Part shown: one piece after another, positions 45,934 to 58,469 of the stretch
Position numbering within the stretch: the first letter of the stretch is position 1
Layout of the letters: each line of letters opens with the position of its first letter
DNA from: Aquipseudomonas alcaligenes
GTDB lineage: Bacteria; Pseudomonadota; Gammaproteobacteria; Pseudomonadales; Pseudomonadaceae
Length of the DNA stretch: 64,000 bases
Direction: 5' to 3'
Assembly (NCBI RefSeq): GCF_003205495.1
Contig: NZ_QJRX01000001.1
Location: forward strand, 310,001-374,000
Made by a program: the position numbers and the translations under genes
Notes under the pieces: model-generated
Databases searched by the model: none
What the model saw: only the letters and a program-made list of their open reading frames with translations
Told to the model about the DNA's origin: nothing

Positions 45934-46407
45934 TCAGCCGCGGGCCGCGCGCGCCAGCCGCCAGTCGCGCCAGATCACCCAGGCCATCAGGCCGACGGCC
46001 AGCACCCGCAGCCACGCGGCCAGGGTGGTGTCGGCGGACAGCAGCCCCCAGCTGCCCAGGATGAAGGTCCAGTCGTGGTCGCCGCCGCCCACCAGGGGCA
46101 GCTCCTGGCGACGTGCATCGGCCATGTAGCGGGCCACGTTGAGCAGGTTCTCGGCGAACCAGATCAGGCACAGGTGGCTGCCGCCGACCTGGTGCTGGCG
46201 GTGCAGCTGCCAGGCCGCCGCCAGTGGCAGCAACAGCTGCATGAGGGTGCCGCCGTAGACCATCAGCCGCGACGAGACCAGGCCGAACAGCGGGTGGCCC
46301 GCCTCGTGGAAGGCCAGGTTGGCCGAGTCGAGGATGGGTACCCAGCCCCAGCGGGCATGGATGAACAGCAGCAGACCGGCACAGGCGGCCAGGGCGAGGG
46401 TACGCAT
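45934..46407 (-). CDS. small membrane protein with HExxH motif
   Basis: 157 residues from ATG 46407. Four or so membrane segments, starting LALAACAGLLLFIHARW, with LAFHEAGHPLFGLVSS in or near the second. HEAGH is the zinc motif of site-2-protease (M50) families, but the protein is much shorter than these and no NPDG-type second motif is evident. Conserved membrane protein of unknown function; peptidase activity is only a possibility. It follows pbpG on the same strand with a terminator between. Confidence 0.75.
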   Translation of the reverse strand: MRTLALAACAGLLLFIHARWGWVPILDSANLAFHEAGHPLFGLVSSRLMVYGGTLMQLLLPLAAAWQLHRQHQVGGSHLCLIWFAENLLNVARYMADARRQELPLVGGGDHDWTFILGSWGLLSADTTLAAWLRVLAVGLMAWVIWRDWRLARAARG

Positions 46408-46477
46408 GGCGGACGTGGTTCCTTGTCGCGGTGAGGCCGGCAGTTTCCATCGAAGCCGGCCGGGCACCAAGTCCCGC

Positions 46478-46509
46478 GCAGAAAAAACCCGGCCGTGGCC
46501 GGGTTCTGC
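46478..46509 (-). terminator. terminator of pbpG
   Basis: Stem GCAGAACCCGGCC / GGCCGGGTTTTTTCTGC lies 14 bases past the pbpG stop and reads into TTTTTT on the minus strand within the descending arm. Confidence 0.8.
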
Positions 46510-46523
46510 GAACGACTGCGGCC

Positions 46524-47435
46524 TTACTGCGCCGCCTGCATGCTGCGGGCGCGCTCGGCCTGCTTGTGCTGCTTGTAGGCCAGCGCCGCCGGCGCCACCT
46601 TGGTCACCTGGCCGGTCTCCAGCCAGCGCTTGAGGCGGTTGGCGTCGGCCATGTGGGTGTACTTGCCGAAGGCGTCGAGCACCACGAAGGCCACCGGCTT
46701 GCCGGCCATCTGGGTGCGCATCACCAGGCAGTGGCCGGCGGCATTGGTGAAGCCGGTCTTGGTCAGCTGGATGCTCCAGTTCGGCTTGTGCACCAGGCTG
46801 TTGGTGTTGCGAAAGCCGAGGCTGTAGCGCGGCTTGGCGAACTGCTGGACGTGCTCGCGGGTGCTGCTGAACTGGCCGATCAGCGGGAACTGGCCGGCGG
46901 CCTTGATCAGCTTGACCAGGTCGTTGGCGGTGGAGACGTTCTTCTCCGACAGGCCGGTCGGCTCGCGATAGCGGGTGTGGTTCATGCCCAGGGCGCGGGC
47001 CTTGGCATTCATCGCCGCGACGAAGGCCGGCACGCCGCCCGGGTAGTGGTGGGCCAGGCTGGCGGCGGCGCGGTTCTCCGAGCTCATCAGGGTCAGCAGC
47101 AGCATGTCGCGGCGGCTCAGCTGGCTGCCGAGGCGCACGCGCGAATAGACGCCGCGCATCTCGGGCACGTCCTTGATCACGATGCTGAGCTGCTGGTCCA
47201 GCGGCTGCTTGGCATCCAGCACCACCATGGCGGTCATCAGCTTGGTCACCGAAGCGATCGGTACCTGCAGGTCGGGGTTGCTGGAGTAGAGCACCTGGTT
47301 GGTCTTGAGGTCGACCAGCAGGGCGCTGCCGGAGGCGAGTTCCTGGGTCTGCGGCGCCGCCTGGGCGACGCTCATGAAACAGGCCAGCAGCAGGCCGGCA
47401 AAGGAGAGGGCTTTTTTCACTGATCGGGTCCGCAT
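46524..47435 (-). CDS. pbpG: D-alanyl-D-alanine endopeptidase PBP7
   Basis: 303 residues from ATG 47435. Signal peptide ends in AQA (~residue 29). Penicillin-binding motifs are SVTK (catalytic Ser), SEN and KTG (in LTKTGFTN). PBP7/PbpG cleaves peptidoglycan crosslinks in the periplasm. The longer frame (to 48146) runs into the EamA gene and is not used. Length matches the family. Confidence 0.94.
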   Translation of the reverse strand: MRTRSVKKALSFAGLLLACFMSVAQAAPQTQELASGSALLVDLKTNQVLYSSNPDLQVPIASVTKLMTAMVVLDAKQPLDQQLSIVIKDVPEMRGVYSRVRLGSQLSRRDMLLLTLMSSENRAAASLAHHYPGGVPAFVAAMNAKARALGMNHTRYREPTGLSEKNVSTANDLVKLIKAAGQFPLIGQFSSTREHVQQFAKPRYSLGFRNTNSLVHKPNWSIQLTKTGFTNAAGHCLVMRTQMAGKPVAFVVLDAFGKYTHMADANRLKRWLETGQVTKVAPAALAYKQHKQAERARSMQAAQ

Positions 47436-47497
47436 GGTTGCAATGAGCCTGGCGGTCCCTGCCGGCGAATGGCAAAAGTATAAGTGTGCTGCGCGTC

Positions 47498-48364
47498 TCA
47501 GGCGAGCGCGCCGGCTCTGGGCCGGCCCATACGCAGCAGGGCCATGGCCAGGAGGATGACGACGGCGCCGGCGGCCAGGCGCGGCAGGTCGAAGTCGCGG
47601 TTCCAGATCAGCAGGTTGACCAGCAGGCCAGCCGGCACGTGCAGCTCGTTCATGATCGCCAGGGTTCCGGCGTCCACCCGCGTACTGCCCTTGACCCACC
47701 AGTACAGGCCCAGGGCCGTGGCGAACAGCCCCATCCACACCAGCACGCCCCATTGCACGGCCGTCTGCGGCAGCTTCTGCGCATCGCCGAACAGCAGGAA
47801 GGAGGGCAGCACCAGCAGCAGCGCGCCGAGGAAGAAATGGCCGAAGAAGCGGTGCAGCGGCTGCGCCGGCTGGTAGTGCAGGAGCAGGCGGCGGCACAGC
47901 ACCTGGCCGGCGGCGAAGGTGGCGTTGGCGATCTGCAGCAGGACGAAGCCGAGCAGGTAGTCGCCCTCCAGGCGGTCGAAGCGGATGATCACCCCGCCGC
48001 CCACGGCCACCAGCGCGGCGAGCAGTGCCCAGGGGCTGAAGCGGCGGGCCAGGGCGTCGTCGAGCAGGGTCACGTAGATCGGCGTGAGCACGGTGAACAG
48101 CAGCACCTCGGGCACCGTGAGCACCTGGAAGCTGCGGTACAGGCACAGGTAGGTAATGCCGAACTGCAGCGCCCCGGCCAGCCAGAAGCCGGCCAGCATC
48201 CGCCGCGGCAGGCCGCGCCAGAGGGTGAAGGGGAGGAACACCAGGGCGGCGATCAGCACCCGCACCAGCACGGCGAAGTCGCTGTCGACGCGGCCGGCCA
48301 GGTACTCGCCGATCAGGCTGAAGGAAAAGGCCCAGAGGGCCGTGACGATCAGCAGGTAGGGCAT
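47498..48364 (-). CDS. EamA/DMT-family transporter
   Basis: 288 residues, ten predicted membrane helices in two EamA repeats (first about 1-130, second about 140-280), beginning [27 protein letters not shown]. The drug/metabolite transporter superfamily exports amino acids, amines or related small molecules; the substrate is unknown. The start lies one base after the aroE stop, so the two are co-transcribed. Confidence 0.88.
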   Translation of the reverse strand: MPYLLIVTALWAFSFSLIGEYLAGRVDSDFAVLVRVLIAALVFLPFTLWRGLPRRMLAGFWLAGALQFGITYLCLYRSFQVLTVPEVLLFTVLTPIYVTLLDDALARRFSPWALLAALVAVGGGVIIRFDRLEGDYLLGFVLLQIANATFAAGQVLCRRLLLHYQPAQPLHRFFGHFFLGALLLVLPSFLLFGDAQKLPQTAVQWGVLVWMGLFATALGLYWWVKGSTRVDAGTLAIMNELHVPAGLLVNLLIWNRDFDLPRLAAGAVVILLAMALLRMGRPRAGALA

Positions 48365-48365
48365 G

Positions 48366-49184
48366 TCAGCTCAGCTGGCGACGCAGCTCGGCCAGCACCG
48401 GCGCGCTGTCCGGGCGCACCCCGCGCCAGACGCAGAAGGCCTCGGCGGCCTGCTCCACCAGCATGCCCAGGCCGTCGATGCAGCGCGCCGCGCCATGCTC
48501 GGCCGCCCAGCGATTGAACGCGGTCTGCTCCTTGCCGTACATCATGTCGTAGCACACCGTGTGGCCGGGCTGGATCAGGCTCGGGTCGATCGGTGGCAGC
48601 TCTCCGGCCAGCGAGGCCGAGGTGCCGTTGATGATCAGGTCGACCGGCTCGCTGAGCCAGTCGAAACCGGCCGCCGCCACCGGGCCCAGGTCGGCGAACT
48701 CGTGGGCCAGCTGTTCGGCCTTGGCCACCGTGCGATTGGCGATGGTCAGGCTCTGCGGCCGCTCGGCCAGCAGCGGCGCCAGCACGCCACGCACGGCGCC
48801 GCCGGCGCCGAGCAGGAGGATGCGCTGGCCCGCCAGGTCGAGGCCGGCGTTCACCGTCAGGTCACGGACCAGGCCGGCGCCGTCGGTGTTGTCACCGAGC
48901 AGGCGGCCGTCGTCGAGTTTCTTCAGGGTATTCACCGCACCGGCGCGGCGGGCGCGCTCGCTCAGCTCATCGGCCAGGCGATAGGCCTCTTCCTTGAATG
49001 GCACGGTAACATTGCCACCACGGCCCTCGACGAAGAAGGCGCGGGCATAGCCGGCAAAATCGTCCAGCGGCGCCAGCAGGGCCTCGTAGGTCAGGTCCTG
49101 GCCGGTCTGCGCGGCGAACAGGCGGTGGATCAGCGGCGACTTGCTGTGGCCGATGGGGTTGCCGAAGACGCCGTAGCGATCCAT
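48366..49184 (-). CDS. aroE: shikimate dehydrogenase
   Basis: 272 residues from ATG 49184 (AAGGA upstream). Substrate motif NPIGHSKSP, catalytic Lys in [10 protein letters not shown] and NADPH loop GAGGAVRG followed by the ANRTVAKA phosphate-recognition turn, which favours AroE over YdiB. It reduces 3-dehydroshikimate to shikimate in aromatic amino acid synthesis. The open frame before the ATG translates the repeat region and is not used. It lies downstream of hemF. Confidence 0.95.
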   Translation of the reverse strand: MDRYGVFGNPIGHSKSPLIHRLFAAQTGQDLTYEALLAPLDDFAGYARAFFVEGRGGNVTVPFKEEAYRLADELSERARRAGAVNTLKKLDDGRLLGDNTDGAGLVRDLTVNAGLDLAGQRILLLGAGGAVRGVLAPLLAERPQSLTIANRTVAKAEQLAHEFADLGPVAAAGFDWLSEPVDLIINGTSASLAGELPPIDPSLIQPGHTVCYDMMYGKEQTAFNRWAAEHGAARCIDGLGMLVEQAAEAFCVWRGVRPDSAPVLAELRRQLS

Positions 49185-49206
49185 GGAAAATCCTTGTGAA
49201 GTTGAG

Positions 49207-49303
49207 CTTCTTCTCCCCTCGCCCATTGATGGGAGAGGGGTCGGGGGAGAGGGAAAAGACAGCCTCGCCCTCTCCCCAACCCTCTCCCGCAAGCGGGAGA
49301 GGG
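49207..49303. repeat. CCCTCTCCC-rich inverted repeat between aroE and hemF
   Basis: GGGAGAGGGGTCGGGGGAGAGGG (49231-49253, 23 bases) pairs imperfectly with 49268-49288, and a second perfect hairpin CCCTCTCCCGC-AA-GCGGGAGAGGG sits at 49280-49303. The same arm is at 32662-32682. This looks like a dispersed non-coding repeat, with possible termination of hemF. Confidence 0.7.
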
Positions 49304-49310
49304 AGCAGTC

Positions 49311-51320
<2,010 letters not shown>

Positions 51321-51326
51321 CCCGCC

Positions 51327-51884
51327 TCAGGACGGGCGGATCACATCGCCCGTACGCAGGTCGCGGATCAGGCTGGGGTTCCTGCGCCCGCCCAGGGCGC
51401 CGCCGAGCAAGGCGTCCAGCTGGCCATGGAAGTACTGCTCGACGCGCAGGCGCGAGCGCGCCGAGGGACGGCCGGCGGGGTTGGCCGAGGTCGACACCAG
51501 CGGCCCGGTGAGGGCGCAGAGGTCGCGCACCAGGGGGTGGGCGCTGACGCGCAGGGCAACGCTGTCATGCTGGCCGGTGATCCACACGGGCAGGCGCTCC
51601 TGGTGCGGCACCAGCCAGGTATTGGGTCCCGGCCAGGTGCTGGCCAGACGGTCGATCCAGCGCTCGGGCAGGTCAGCGAGAAGGAAGTCGAACTGCTGGA
51701 TGCTGTCCGCCACCAGGATCAGGCCCTTGTGCACCGGGCGATCCTTGAGCGCCAGCAGGCGCTCGACGGCGAGCTCGTTCCAGGGATCGCAACCTAGGCC
51801 CCAGACCGCCTCCGTGGGATAGGCGACCACCCCGCCCTGGCGCACCACCCGCGCTACCCACTGTACCTGCCAACTGCTGTGCAT
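51327..51884 (-). CDS. tsaC: threonylcarbamoyl-AMP synthase TsaC
   Basis: 185 residues of the YrdC/Sua5 fold: [26 protein letters not shown] and [13 protein letters not shown] contain the conserved Lys-Arg and Ser-Asn substrate residues. It makes threonylcarbamoyl-AMP for the t6A37 modification of ANN-decoding tRNAs. Located between qor and dprA, as in PAO1. Confidence 0.95.
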   Translation of the reverse strand: MHSSWQVQWVARVVRQGGVVAYPTEAVWGLGCDPWNELAVERLLALKDRPVHKGLILVADSIQQFDFLLADLPERWIDRLASTWPGPNTWLVPHQERLPVWITGQHDSVALRVSAHPLVRDLCALTGPLVSTSANPAGRPSARSRLRVEQYFHGQLDALLGGALGGRRNPSLIRDLRTGDVIRPS

Positions 51885-51923
51885 GTTCGCCGCCTCGTCT
51901 GTCTGGCCGCGAGTTTACCCAGC

Positions 51924-53012
51924 TCAGCGGGCGCGATGCACCCAGCGCCCGGCCTCGCAGGCCACCAGACCCTGCAGCTCCAGCTCGGTGAGCATGGCCA
52001 GCACTTCGCCGATGGGCAGGTCGCAGGCCTGGGCCAGGCCCTCGCTGGTCTGCGGCGCTGCGCGCAACTCCAGCAGCAGCGGATGCGCATCATCGACCTC
52101 GGCTGCGGCAGGCGGCGTCACGCGCTGCCAGCCACGCAGGGCCTGGAGAATGTCCTCGACGCTCTCGACCAGGGTCGCGCCCTCGCGGATCAGCTGGTGG
52201 CAGCCGCGGGCGCCGGGATGGTGGATAGAGCCGGGAATCGCATAGACCTCGCGGCCCTGCTCGGCGGCCAGGCGCGCGGTGATCAGCGAGCCGCTGGAAG
52301 GACTGGCCTCGACCACCAGCACGCCGAGCGCCAGGCCGCTGATGATGCGGTTACGCCGGGGAAAGTTGCTGGCCTGCGGCGGGCAGTCCAGCGGCAGTTC
52401 GGAAACCAGCGCGCCACCCTGCTCGGCAATGCGCCCGGCCAGTCCGACGTGGCGCTGCGGGTAGAGCCGCTGCAGGCCGGTACCGAGCACCGCGACCGTT
52501 GCACCGCCAGCTTCCAGCGCGCCCTGGTGGGCGGCACCGTCGATACCCAGGGCCAGGCCGCTGGTGATCACGAAGCCGCCACCGGCCAGGCTGCGGGCAA
52601 AGGCCTGGGCGGTATCCAGCCCCGACCGCGAGGCGCGCCGACTGCCGACCATGGCCAGCTGCGGACGCTCCAACAACCCCGGATCACCGGCGACGAACAG
52701 CAGCGGCGGGGCATCGCTCAGCTCGGCCAGCAGGGCGGGGTAGGCGGGATCGTCCCACATCAGCAGGGTCTGGCCCGGCTGCTCCAGCCAGCGCAGGGCG
52801 GCCGTGGCCTGCTCGCGGATGTCTGCGCTGCGCCTGGGCTCGGCACAGCTGCCGGGCAGGCCCAGCGCGCGCCAGGCGGTGGCGGGCGCGCTGAGGGCGG
52901 CGGAGGCGCTGCCGAAGGCTTCCAGCAGGCGACGGAAGCGCCGCGGGCCGAGCTCCGGCAGGCCGTGCAGGCGCAGGCGCGCCTCCAGTTCGGCGGGGGA
53001 AAGGTTGTGCAT
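51924..53012 (-). CDS. dprA: DNA processing protein DprA (Smf)
   Basis: 362 residues. The Rossmann-like core carries VGSRRASRSGLDTA, SGLALGIDGAAHQGAL and NFPRRNRIISGLALGVLVVEA, followed by SGSLITARLAAEQGREV. A C-terminal winged-helix (DML1-type) domain follows (about 300-362). DprA loads RecA on incoming single-stranded DNA in natural transformation; it is also common in species not known to be competent. ATG 53012. Confidence 0.95.
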   Translation of the reverse strand: MHNLSPAELEARLRLHGLPELGPRRFRRLLEAFGSASAALSAPATAWRALGLPGSCAEPRRSADIREQATAALRWLEQPGQTLLMWDDPAYPALLAELSDAPPLLFVAGDPGLLERPQLAMVGSRRASRSGLDTAQAFARSLAGGGFVITSGLALGIDGAAHQGALEAGGATVAVLGTGLQRLYPQRHVGLAGRIAEQGGALVSELPLDCPPQASNFPRRNRIISGLALGVLVVEASPSSGSLITARLAAEQGREVYAIPGSIHHPGARGCHQLIREGATLVESVEDILQALRGWQRVTPPAAAEVDDAHPLLLELRAAPQTSEGLAQACDLPIGEVLAMLTELELQGLVACEAGRWVHRAR

Positions 53013-53044
53013 GGCGATCGTCCCTGATCGTGGTGCATAAAGCA

Positions 53045-53069
53045 GAACCCCCGCACTGGGCGGGGGTTC
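53045..53069 (-). terminator. terminator after tsaP
   Basis: GAACCCCCGC and GCGGGGGTTC form a perfect 10-base stem with loop ACTGG, seven bases past the tsaP stop. Only a weak T-rich tail (CTGCTTTAT) follows on the minus strand. Confidence 0.7.
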
Positions 53070-53075
53070 GGGGTG

Positions 53076-54116
53076 TTACGGGTTCTTCACCTTGTCCATC
53101 AGGGCCAGGTCGCGGGTGGCGTACAGGACCAGGCCGTAGCTGAGCTTCTCGTAGGTGCGGAACACCATCAGCAGGCCCGAGCGCTCGTCCGGGATCTTCA
53201 CCGACTCGCCGGTGACGCGGTCGCGCACGGTCTCGCCGGTCTTGTACACGGCCAGCACGTTGCCTTCGTTGAGGCCGTCGATCTTGCCCTTGTTGATGGT
53301 CACCACATCGAACTGGCCGACACGGTTGACCCCGCGCGGCACGTCGAGGATCACGCCGTCGACCTCGGTGGCCGGCTCGCTGGGCATGAAGGTGGAGTTG
53401 ACCGCGCGCTCCTCGGTGGGGAACAGGCGATCGCCCAGGCGCACTTCCTGGGTCGAGCGGCTCAGGCTGAGGGTGGCGATGTCACCCTCCTCGGCCACCA
53501 CCTCGCCGGTGCCGATGTCGTCGGCGTTGATGCCGAGAAACTCATCGGTCTCCGGGTCGGTGTAGATCTTGCCCTGGCGGAAGATGCCGTAGACCGCCTG
53601 GCCATCCTCGAAACTGCCGCGGGCGTAGATGCGATCACCGGCGCCGCTGACCACGCGCTCGGCGTTGCCGGCCACCACGTAGGGGCGGGCATTGAAGTCC
53701 TCTGCGGTGTCGACGATGCGGTTGCTCAGCAGGAAGCTGTTGATCGCCTCCAGCGGGATGGTCGGAATGGCCTGGGCCATCGGCGTGCTGCGCACCTGCG
53801 GCGACAGCTTGATGGTGCCGCGCGATTCGCCGCGGTTGAGCATCAGGCGCGGCTGGCCGTCGATATACACCAGGCTCAGGGTGTCACCCGGGTAGATCAG
53901 GTGGGGGTTCTCGATCTGCGGGTTGGCGTGCCACAGCTCGGGCCACTTCCAGGGTTGGCTGAGGAACTTGCCGGAGATATCCCACAGGGTGTCGCCCTTA
54001 ACCACGGTGTAGCGGTCGGGATGACCTTCCTTGAGCTGGACGGCTGCCTGGACCAGGCCGGTCTGCGCCAGACCGCCCGCGGCGACCAGCAACAGGGCGA
54101 GTAGTGATTTCCTCAT
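53076..54116 (-). CDS. tsaP: LysM-domain protein TsaP (type IV pilus secretin-associated)
   Basis: 346 residues from ATG 54116 (AAAGGGA upstream). Signal peptide ends near residue 25 (GLVQA), then a LysM peptidoglycan-binding domain (about 36-85, RYTVVKGDTLWDISGKFL...ENPHLIYPGDTLSL) and a C-terminal FlgT-like region. TsaP homologues anchor the PilQ secretin to peptidoglycan; PA0020 is the P. aeruginosa member. Periplasmic. Confidence 0.88.
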   Translation of the reverse strand: MRKSLLALLLVAAGGLAQTGLVQAAVQLKEGHPDRYTVVKGDTLWDISGKFLSQPWKWPELWHANPQIENPHLIYPGDTLSLVYIDGQPRLMLNRGESRGTIKLSPQVRSTPMAQAIPTIPLEAINSFLLSNRIVDTAEDFNARPYVVAGNAERVVSGAGDRIYARGSFEDGQAVYGIFRQGKIYTDPETDEFLGINADDIGTGEVVAEEGDIATLSLSRSTQEVRLGDRLFPTEERAVNSTFMPSEPATEVDGVILDVPRGVNRVGQFDVVTINKGKIDGLNEGNVLAVYKTGETVRDRVTGESVKIPDERSGLLMVFRTYEKLSYGLVLYATRDLALMDKVKNP

Positions 54117-54249
54117 GCGGTGAATCCCTTTATTATGTGGCTGGCGCCTGTAAGCCGCAGAAGTCGCGGCTTCCGAGCCGTTTTTCAAAGCTGTTCATCA
54201 TCTTAGCAGCGGTTTTTTACTTTATTCCACAAGTGCATCACAAACAGCC

Positions 54250-54756
54250 ATGGCGATTCTCAACATCCTCGAATTCCCCGATCCGCGCCTGCGCACCATC
54301 GCCAAGCCGGTGACCGTGTTCGACGCGGCCCTCTCCAAGCTGGTCGACGACATGTTCGAGACCATGTATGCCGCCCCCGGTATCGGCCTGGCCGCCACCC
54401 AGGTCAACGTGCACAAGCGCGTGGTGGTGATGGACCTGTCCGAGGACCAGTCCGAGCCGCGGGTGTTCATCAACCCCGAGTTCGAGGCGCTGACCGAGCA
54501 GATGGACCAGTACCAGGAAGGCTGCCTGTCGGTGCCCGGCTTCTACGAAAATGTAGACCGTCCGCAGAAGGTGCGGATCAGGGCCCAGGAGCGCGACGGC
54601 ACGCCCTACGAGCTGATCGCCGAGGGCCTGCTCGCCGTGTGCATCCAGCACGAGTGCGACCACCTCAACGGCAAGCTGTTCGTCGACTACCTGTCCAGCC
54701 TCAAGCGTGACCGGATCAAGAAGAAGCTGGAAAAACAGCACCGCCAGCAGGCTTGA
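54250..54756 (+). CDS. def: peptide deformylase
   Basis: 168 residues with all three deformylase motifs: [16 protein letters not shown] and HECDHLNG (Cys and His metal ligands plus catalytic Glu). It removes the N-formyl group from nascent proteins. It is divergent from tsaP with a 133-base gap and is followed by a strong terminator hairpin before fmt. Confidence 0.97.
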   Translation: MAILNILEFPDPRLRTIAKPVTVFDAALSKLVDDMFETMYAAPGIGLAATQVNVHKRVVVMDLSEDQSEPRVFINPEFEALTEQMDQYQEGCLSVPGFYENVDRPQKVRIRAQERDGTPYELIAEGLLAVCIQHECDHLNGKLFVDYLSSLKRDRIKKKLEKQHRQQA

Positions 54757-54769
54757 TCCCGACCACCCC

Positions 54770-54798
54770 AAAGGCTTGCTGCGGCAAGCCTTTTTCTT
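54770..54798 (+). terminator. terminator/attenuator between def and fmt
   Basis: AAAGGCTTGC-TGCG-GCAAGCCTTT is a perfect 10-base stem running into TTTTTCTT, 13 bases past the def stop and 20 before fmt. It could end def or tune read-through to fmt. Confidence 0.8.
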
Positions 54799-54817
54799 AT
54801 CATGCAGTGAGTGATCC

Positions 54818-55750
54818 ATGCGCATCGTCTTCGCCGGCACCCCGGAATTCGCCGCCCAGCACCTGCAGGCCCTGCTCGATGCGGGCCGGCAGATCGTCGC
54901 CGTCTATACCCAGCCGGATCGCCCCGCCGGCCGCGGGCAGAAGCTTGCGCCCAGCCCGGTCAAGCAGCTGGCCCTGCAGCACGGCATCGCCGTGTACCAA
55001 CCACAGACCCTGCGCGATCCGGCGGCCCAGGCCGAACTGGCCGCGCTCGAGGCGGACCTGATGGTGGTGGTGGCCTACGGCCTGATCCTGCCGCAGGTGG
55101 TGCTGGATACCCCGCGCCTGGGCTGCATCAACAGCCATGCCTCGCTGCTGCCGCGCTGGCGCGGCGCCGCACCGATCCAGCGCGCGATCGAGGCTGGCGA
55201 CGCCAGCAGCGGCGTCACCGTGATGCAGATGGAGGCGGGCCTAGACACCGGCCCCATGCTGCTCAAGGTCAGCACCACCATCACCGCCGAGGACACCGGC
55301 GGCAGCCTGCACGACCGCCTGGCCCAGCTGGGCTCGGCCGCCGTGGTCGAGGCCGTGGCCAAGCTGGCCGCCGGCGAACTGCACGGCGAAGTACAGGACG
55401 ACAGCCTGGCCACCTACGCGCACAAGCTGAACAAGGACGAGGCGCGCCTCGACTGGAGCCGCCCGGCCGTCGAGCTGGAGCGCCTGGTGCGCGCCTTCAA
55501 CCCCTGGCCGCTCTGCCACAGCACGCTGAATGGCGAACCGCTGAAAATCCACGCCGCGCAACTGGGTGAGGGCAGCGGCCAACCCGGCAGCATCCTCGCC
55601 GCCGACAAGAGCGGCCTGACCGTGGCTTGCGGCGAGGGCGCCCTGCGCCTGACCCGCCTGCAGCTGCCCGGCGGCAAGCCGCTGGCCTTCGCCGACCTGT
55701 ACAACAGCCGCCGCGAGCAGTTTGCCGCCGGCCTGGTGCTGGGACAATGA
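54818..55750 (+). CDS. fmt: methionyl-tRNA formyltransferase
   Basis: 310 residues. The formyltransferase core includes the catalytic-site [17 protein letters not shown] and DTGPMLL; a C-terminal OB-like domain (about 205-310) binds initiator tRNA. It formylates Met-tRNAi for translation initiation. ATG overlaps nothing upstream; its stop overlaps the rsmB start (ATGA). Confidence 0.96.
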   Translation: MRIVFAGTPEFAAQHLQALLDAGRQIVAVYTQPDRPAGRGQKLAPSPVKQLALQHGIAVYQPQTLRDPAAQAELAALEADLMVVVAYGLILPQVVLDTPRLGCINSHASLLPRWRGAAPIQRAIEAGDASSGVTVMQMEAGLDTGPMLLKVSTTITAEDTGGSLHDRLAQLGSAAVVEAVAKLAAGELHGEVQDDSLATYAHKLNKDEARLDWSRPAVELERLVRAFNPWPLCHSTLNGEPLKIHAAQLGEGSGQPGSILAADKSGLTVACGEGALRLTRLQLPGGKPLAFADLYNSRREQFAAGLVLGQ

Positions 55751-57060
55751 ACCCACGCCTGGCCGCCGCCCGCGCCCTGGCCGCCGTGCTCAACGGCAAG
55801 GCCTCGCTGGGCAGCAGCCTGCCGCCGCTGCTGGACAGGGTCGAGCAGCGCGACCGCGGCCTGGCCCAGGACCTGGCCTTCGGTACCGCGCGCTGGCAGC
55901 CACGCCTGCAGCTGCTCGCCGACAAGCTGCTGCAGAAGCCGTTCAAGGCCGCCGACCGCGATGTCGAAGCGCTGCTGCTGGTCGGCCTGTACCAGCTGCT
56001 GTACACCCGCATCCCCGCCCATGCCGCCATCGGCGAGACGGTGGCCTGCGTCGACAAGCTGAAGAAATCCTCGCTCAAGGGCCTGCTCAACGCCGTGCTG
56101 CGCAACGCCCAGCGCGACCATGAGGTGCTGTTCGCCGAACTGGAGCGCGACCCGGTGCTGCACACGGCGCACCCGCGCTGGCTGCAGAAGCGCCTGAAGG
56201 CCGACTGGCCCGAGCACTGGCAGGCCATCTGCGCCGCCAACAACCAGCACCCGCCGCTGATCCTGCGGATCAATCGCCGCCATGGCAGCCGCGACGCCTA
56301 TCTGGCCGAGCTGCGTTGCGCCGGCATCGAAGCCGAGCCCTGCACCTTCAGCCGCGACGGTATCCGTCTGCTGCAGCCCTGCGACGTGAAGGGCCTGCCG
56401 GGCTTCCTAGAGGGCCGCGTCAGCGTACAGGACGAGGCCGCCCAGCTGGCCGCCGAGCTGCTCGACCTGGTGTCCGGCCAGCGCGTGCTGGACGCCTGCG
56501 CCGCCCCCGGCGGCAAGACCTGTCACCTGCTCGAAGCCGAGCCGGGCCTGCAGGAAGTCATCGCCCTGGACCTGGAACCGGCGCGCCTGGCGCGGGTGCA
56601 GGAAAACCTCGAGCGCCTGCGGCTCAAGGCCACCCTGATCGCCGCCGACGGCCGTGCGACCAAGGTCTGGTGGGACGGCCAGCCGTTCCAGCGCATCCTG
56701 CTCGACGCCCCCTGCTCGGCCACCGGGGTGATCCGCCGCCACCCGGACATCAAGCTGACCCGCAAGGAAGAGGACATCGCCGCCCTGGCCCAGCTGCAGG
56801 GCGAGCTGCTCGACGCCCTGTGGCCGACCCTGGCAGTCGGCGGCGTGCTGCTCTACGCCACCTGTTCGGTGCTGCCGCAGGAGAACAGCGACAACATCGC
56901 CGCCTTCCTGCAACGCACGCCGGGCGCGCGCGAACTGGACATCCCTGGCACCTTCGGCCTCAAGCAGGCCCACGGGCGCCAGCTGCTGCCGCAGGCCGAC
57001 GGCCACGACGGCTTCTACTATGCCAAGCTGATCAAGATCGCCGCCGCACCGCGCGGCTGA
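55747..57060 (+). CDS. rsmB: 16S rRNA m5C967 methyltransferase RsmB
   Basis: 437 residues from ATG 55747. An N-terminal NusB-like RNA-binding domain (about 1-140) precedes the SAM-dependent methyltransferase core: [10 protein letters not shown] (SAM), [18 protein letters not shown] and the catalytic Cys in [11 protein letters not shown]. It methylates C967 of 16S rRNA. The earlier part of the open frame is a shadow of fmt. Confidence 0.95.
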   Translation: MNPRLAAARALAAVLNGKASLGSSLPPLLDRVEQRDRGLAQDLAFGTARWQPRLQLLADKLLQKPFKAADRDVEALLLVGLYQLLYTRIPAHAAIGETVACVDKLKKSSLKGLLNAVLRNAQRDHEVLFAELERDPVLHTAHPRWLQKRLKADWPEHWQAICAANNQHPPLILRINRRHGSRDAYLAELRCAGIEAEPCTFSRDGIRLLQPCDVKGLPGFLEGRVSVQDEAAQLAAELLDLVSGQRVLDACAAPGGKTCHLLEAEPGLQEVIALDLEPARLARVQENLERLRLKATLIAADGRATKVWWDGQPFQRILLDAPCSATGVIRRHPDIKLTRKEEDIAALAQLQGELLDALWPTLAVGGVLLYATCSVLPQENSDNIAAFLQRTPGARELDIPGTFGLKQAHGRQLLPQADGHDGFYYAKLIKIAAAPRG

Positions 57061-57073
57061 GGAAGGAACCCCG

Positions 57074-58447
57074 ATGAAAATCATCATTCTCGGCGCCGGC
57101 CAGGTCGGCGGAACCCTGGCGGAGCACCTGGCCGGCGAGGCCAACGACATCACCGTGGTCGACACCGATGCCGACCGCCTGCGCGACCTCGGCGACCGCC
57201 TGGACATCCGCACCGTGGTCGGCCGCGGCTCCTTTCCCACCGTGCTGCGCCAGGCCGGCGCCGACGACGCCGACATGCTGGTGGCGGTGACCAACAGCGA
57301 CGAGGTCAACATGGTCGCCTGCCAGGTGGCCTACACCCTGTTCCACACCCCGACCAAGATCGCCCGGGTGCGCGAGTCGGCCTACCTGACCCGCGAGGCG
57401 CTGTTCGACAACGAGGCCATCCCGGTCGACGTGCTGATCAGCCCGGAACAGGTGGTGACCAACTACATCAAGCGCCTGATCGAGTACCCCGGCGCCCTGC
57501 AGGTCATCGACTTCGCCGAGGGCAAGGCCCAGCTGGTGGCGGTCAAGGCCTACTACGGCGGCCCGCTGGTCGGCCAGCAGCTGCGCCAGTTGCGCGAGCA
57601 CATGCCCAACGTCGACACCCGCGTGGCCGCCATCTTCAGGCGCAACCGGCCGATCATGCCGCAGGGCGACACGGTGATCGAAGCCGACGACGAGGTGTTC
57701 TTCATCGCCGCCAAGGCCCATATCCGCGCGGTAATGAGCGAACTGCGGCGCCTCGAGGACAGCTACAAGCGCATCGTCATCGCCGGTGGCGGGCATATCG
57801 GCGAGCGCCTGGCCGAGGCCATCGAGAGCCGCTACCAGGTGAAGATCATCGAGATGAACCCGGCGCGCTGCCGCTACCTCTCGGAGAACCTGGAAAGCAC
57901 CGTGGTGCTGCAGGGCAGCGCCTCGGACCGCGACCTGCTGGTGGAAGAGAACATCAACGACGCCGACATCTTCCTCGCCCTGACCAACGACGACGAGGCC
58001 AACATCATGTCCTCGCTGCTGGCCAAGCGCCTGGGCGCGCGCAAGGTGATGACCATCATCAACAACCCGGCCTACGTCGACCTGGTCCAGGGCGGCGAGA
58101 TCGACATCGCCATCAGCCCGCAGCTGGCCACCATCGGCACCCTGCTGACCCACGTGCGCCGCGGCGATATCGAGAGCGTGCACAGCCTGCGCCGCGGTGC
58201 GGCGGAAGCCATCGAGGCGATCGCCCACGGCGACGCCAAGTCGAGCAAGGTGATCGGCCGCATGATCGAGGACATCGCCCTGCCGCCGGGCACCACCATC
58301 GGCGCGGTGATCCGCGACGAGGAAGTGCTGATCGCCCACGACGACACCATCATCGAGTCCGGCGACCACGTGATCCTGTTCCTGGTCGACAAGAAGTACA
58401 TCCGCGACGTGGAGCGCCTGTTCCAGGTCGGCCTGACCTTCTTCTGA
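57074..58447 (+). CDS. trkA: Trk potassium transporter regulatory subunit TrkA
   Basis: 457 residues with two RCK units, each a Rossmann domain plus a C-terminal lobe: [13 protein letters not shown] (residues ~7-19) and [13 protein letters not shown] (~238-250) are the two NAD/ATP-binding loops. TrkA gates the TrkH/TrkG potassium channel from the cytosolic side. AAGGAA precedes ATG 57074, 13 bases after rsmB. Confidence 0.96.
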   Translation: MKIIILGAGQVGGTLAEHLAGEANDITVVDTDADRLRDLGDRLDIRTVVGRGSFPTVLRQAGADDADMLVAVTNSDEVNMVACQVAYTLFHTPTKIARVRESAYLTREALFDNEAIPVDVLISPEQVVTNYIKRLIEYPGALQVIDFAEGKAQLVAVKAYYGGPLVGQQLRQLREHMPNVDTRVAAIFRRNRPIMPQGDTVIEADDEVFFIAAKAHIRAVMSELRRLEDSYKRIVIAGGGHIGERLAEAIESRYQVKIIEMNPARCRYLSENLESTVVLQGSASDRDLLVEENINDADIFLALTNDDEANIMSSLLAKRLGARKVMTIINNPAYVDLVQGGEIDIAISPQLATIGTLLTHVRRGDIESVHSLRRGAAEAIEAIAHGDAKSSKVIGRMIEDIALPPGTTIGAVIRDEEVLIAHDDTIIESGDHVILFLVDKKYIRDVERLFQVGLTFF

Positions 58448-58469
58448 TGCCGCCGCCGAGGTCCCGCGC

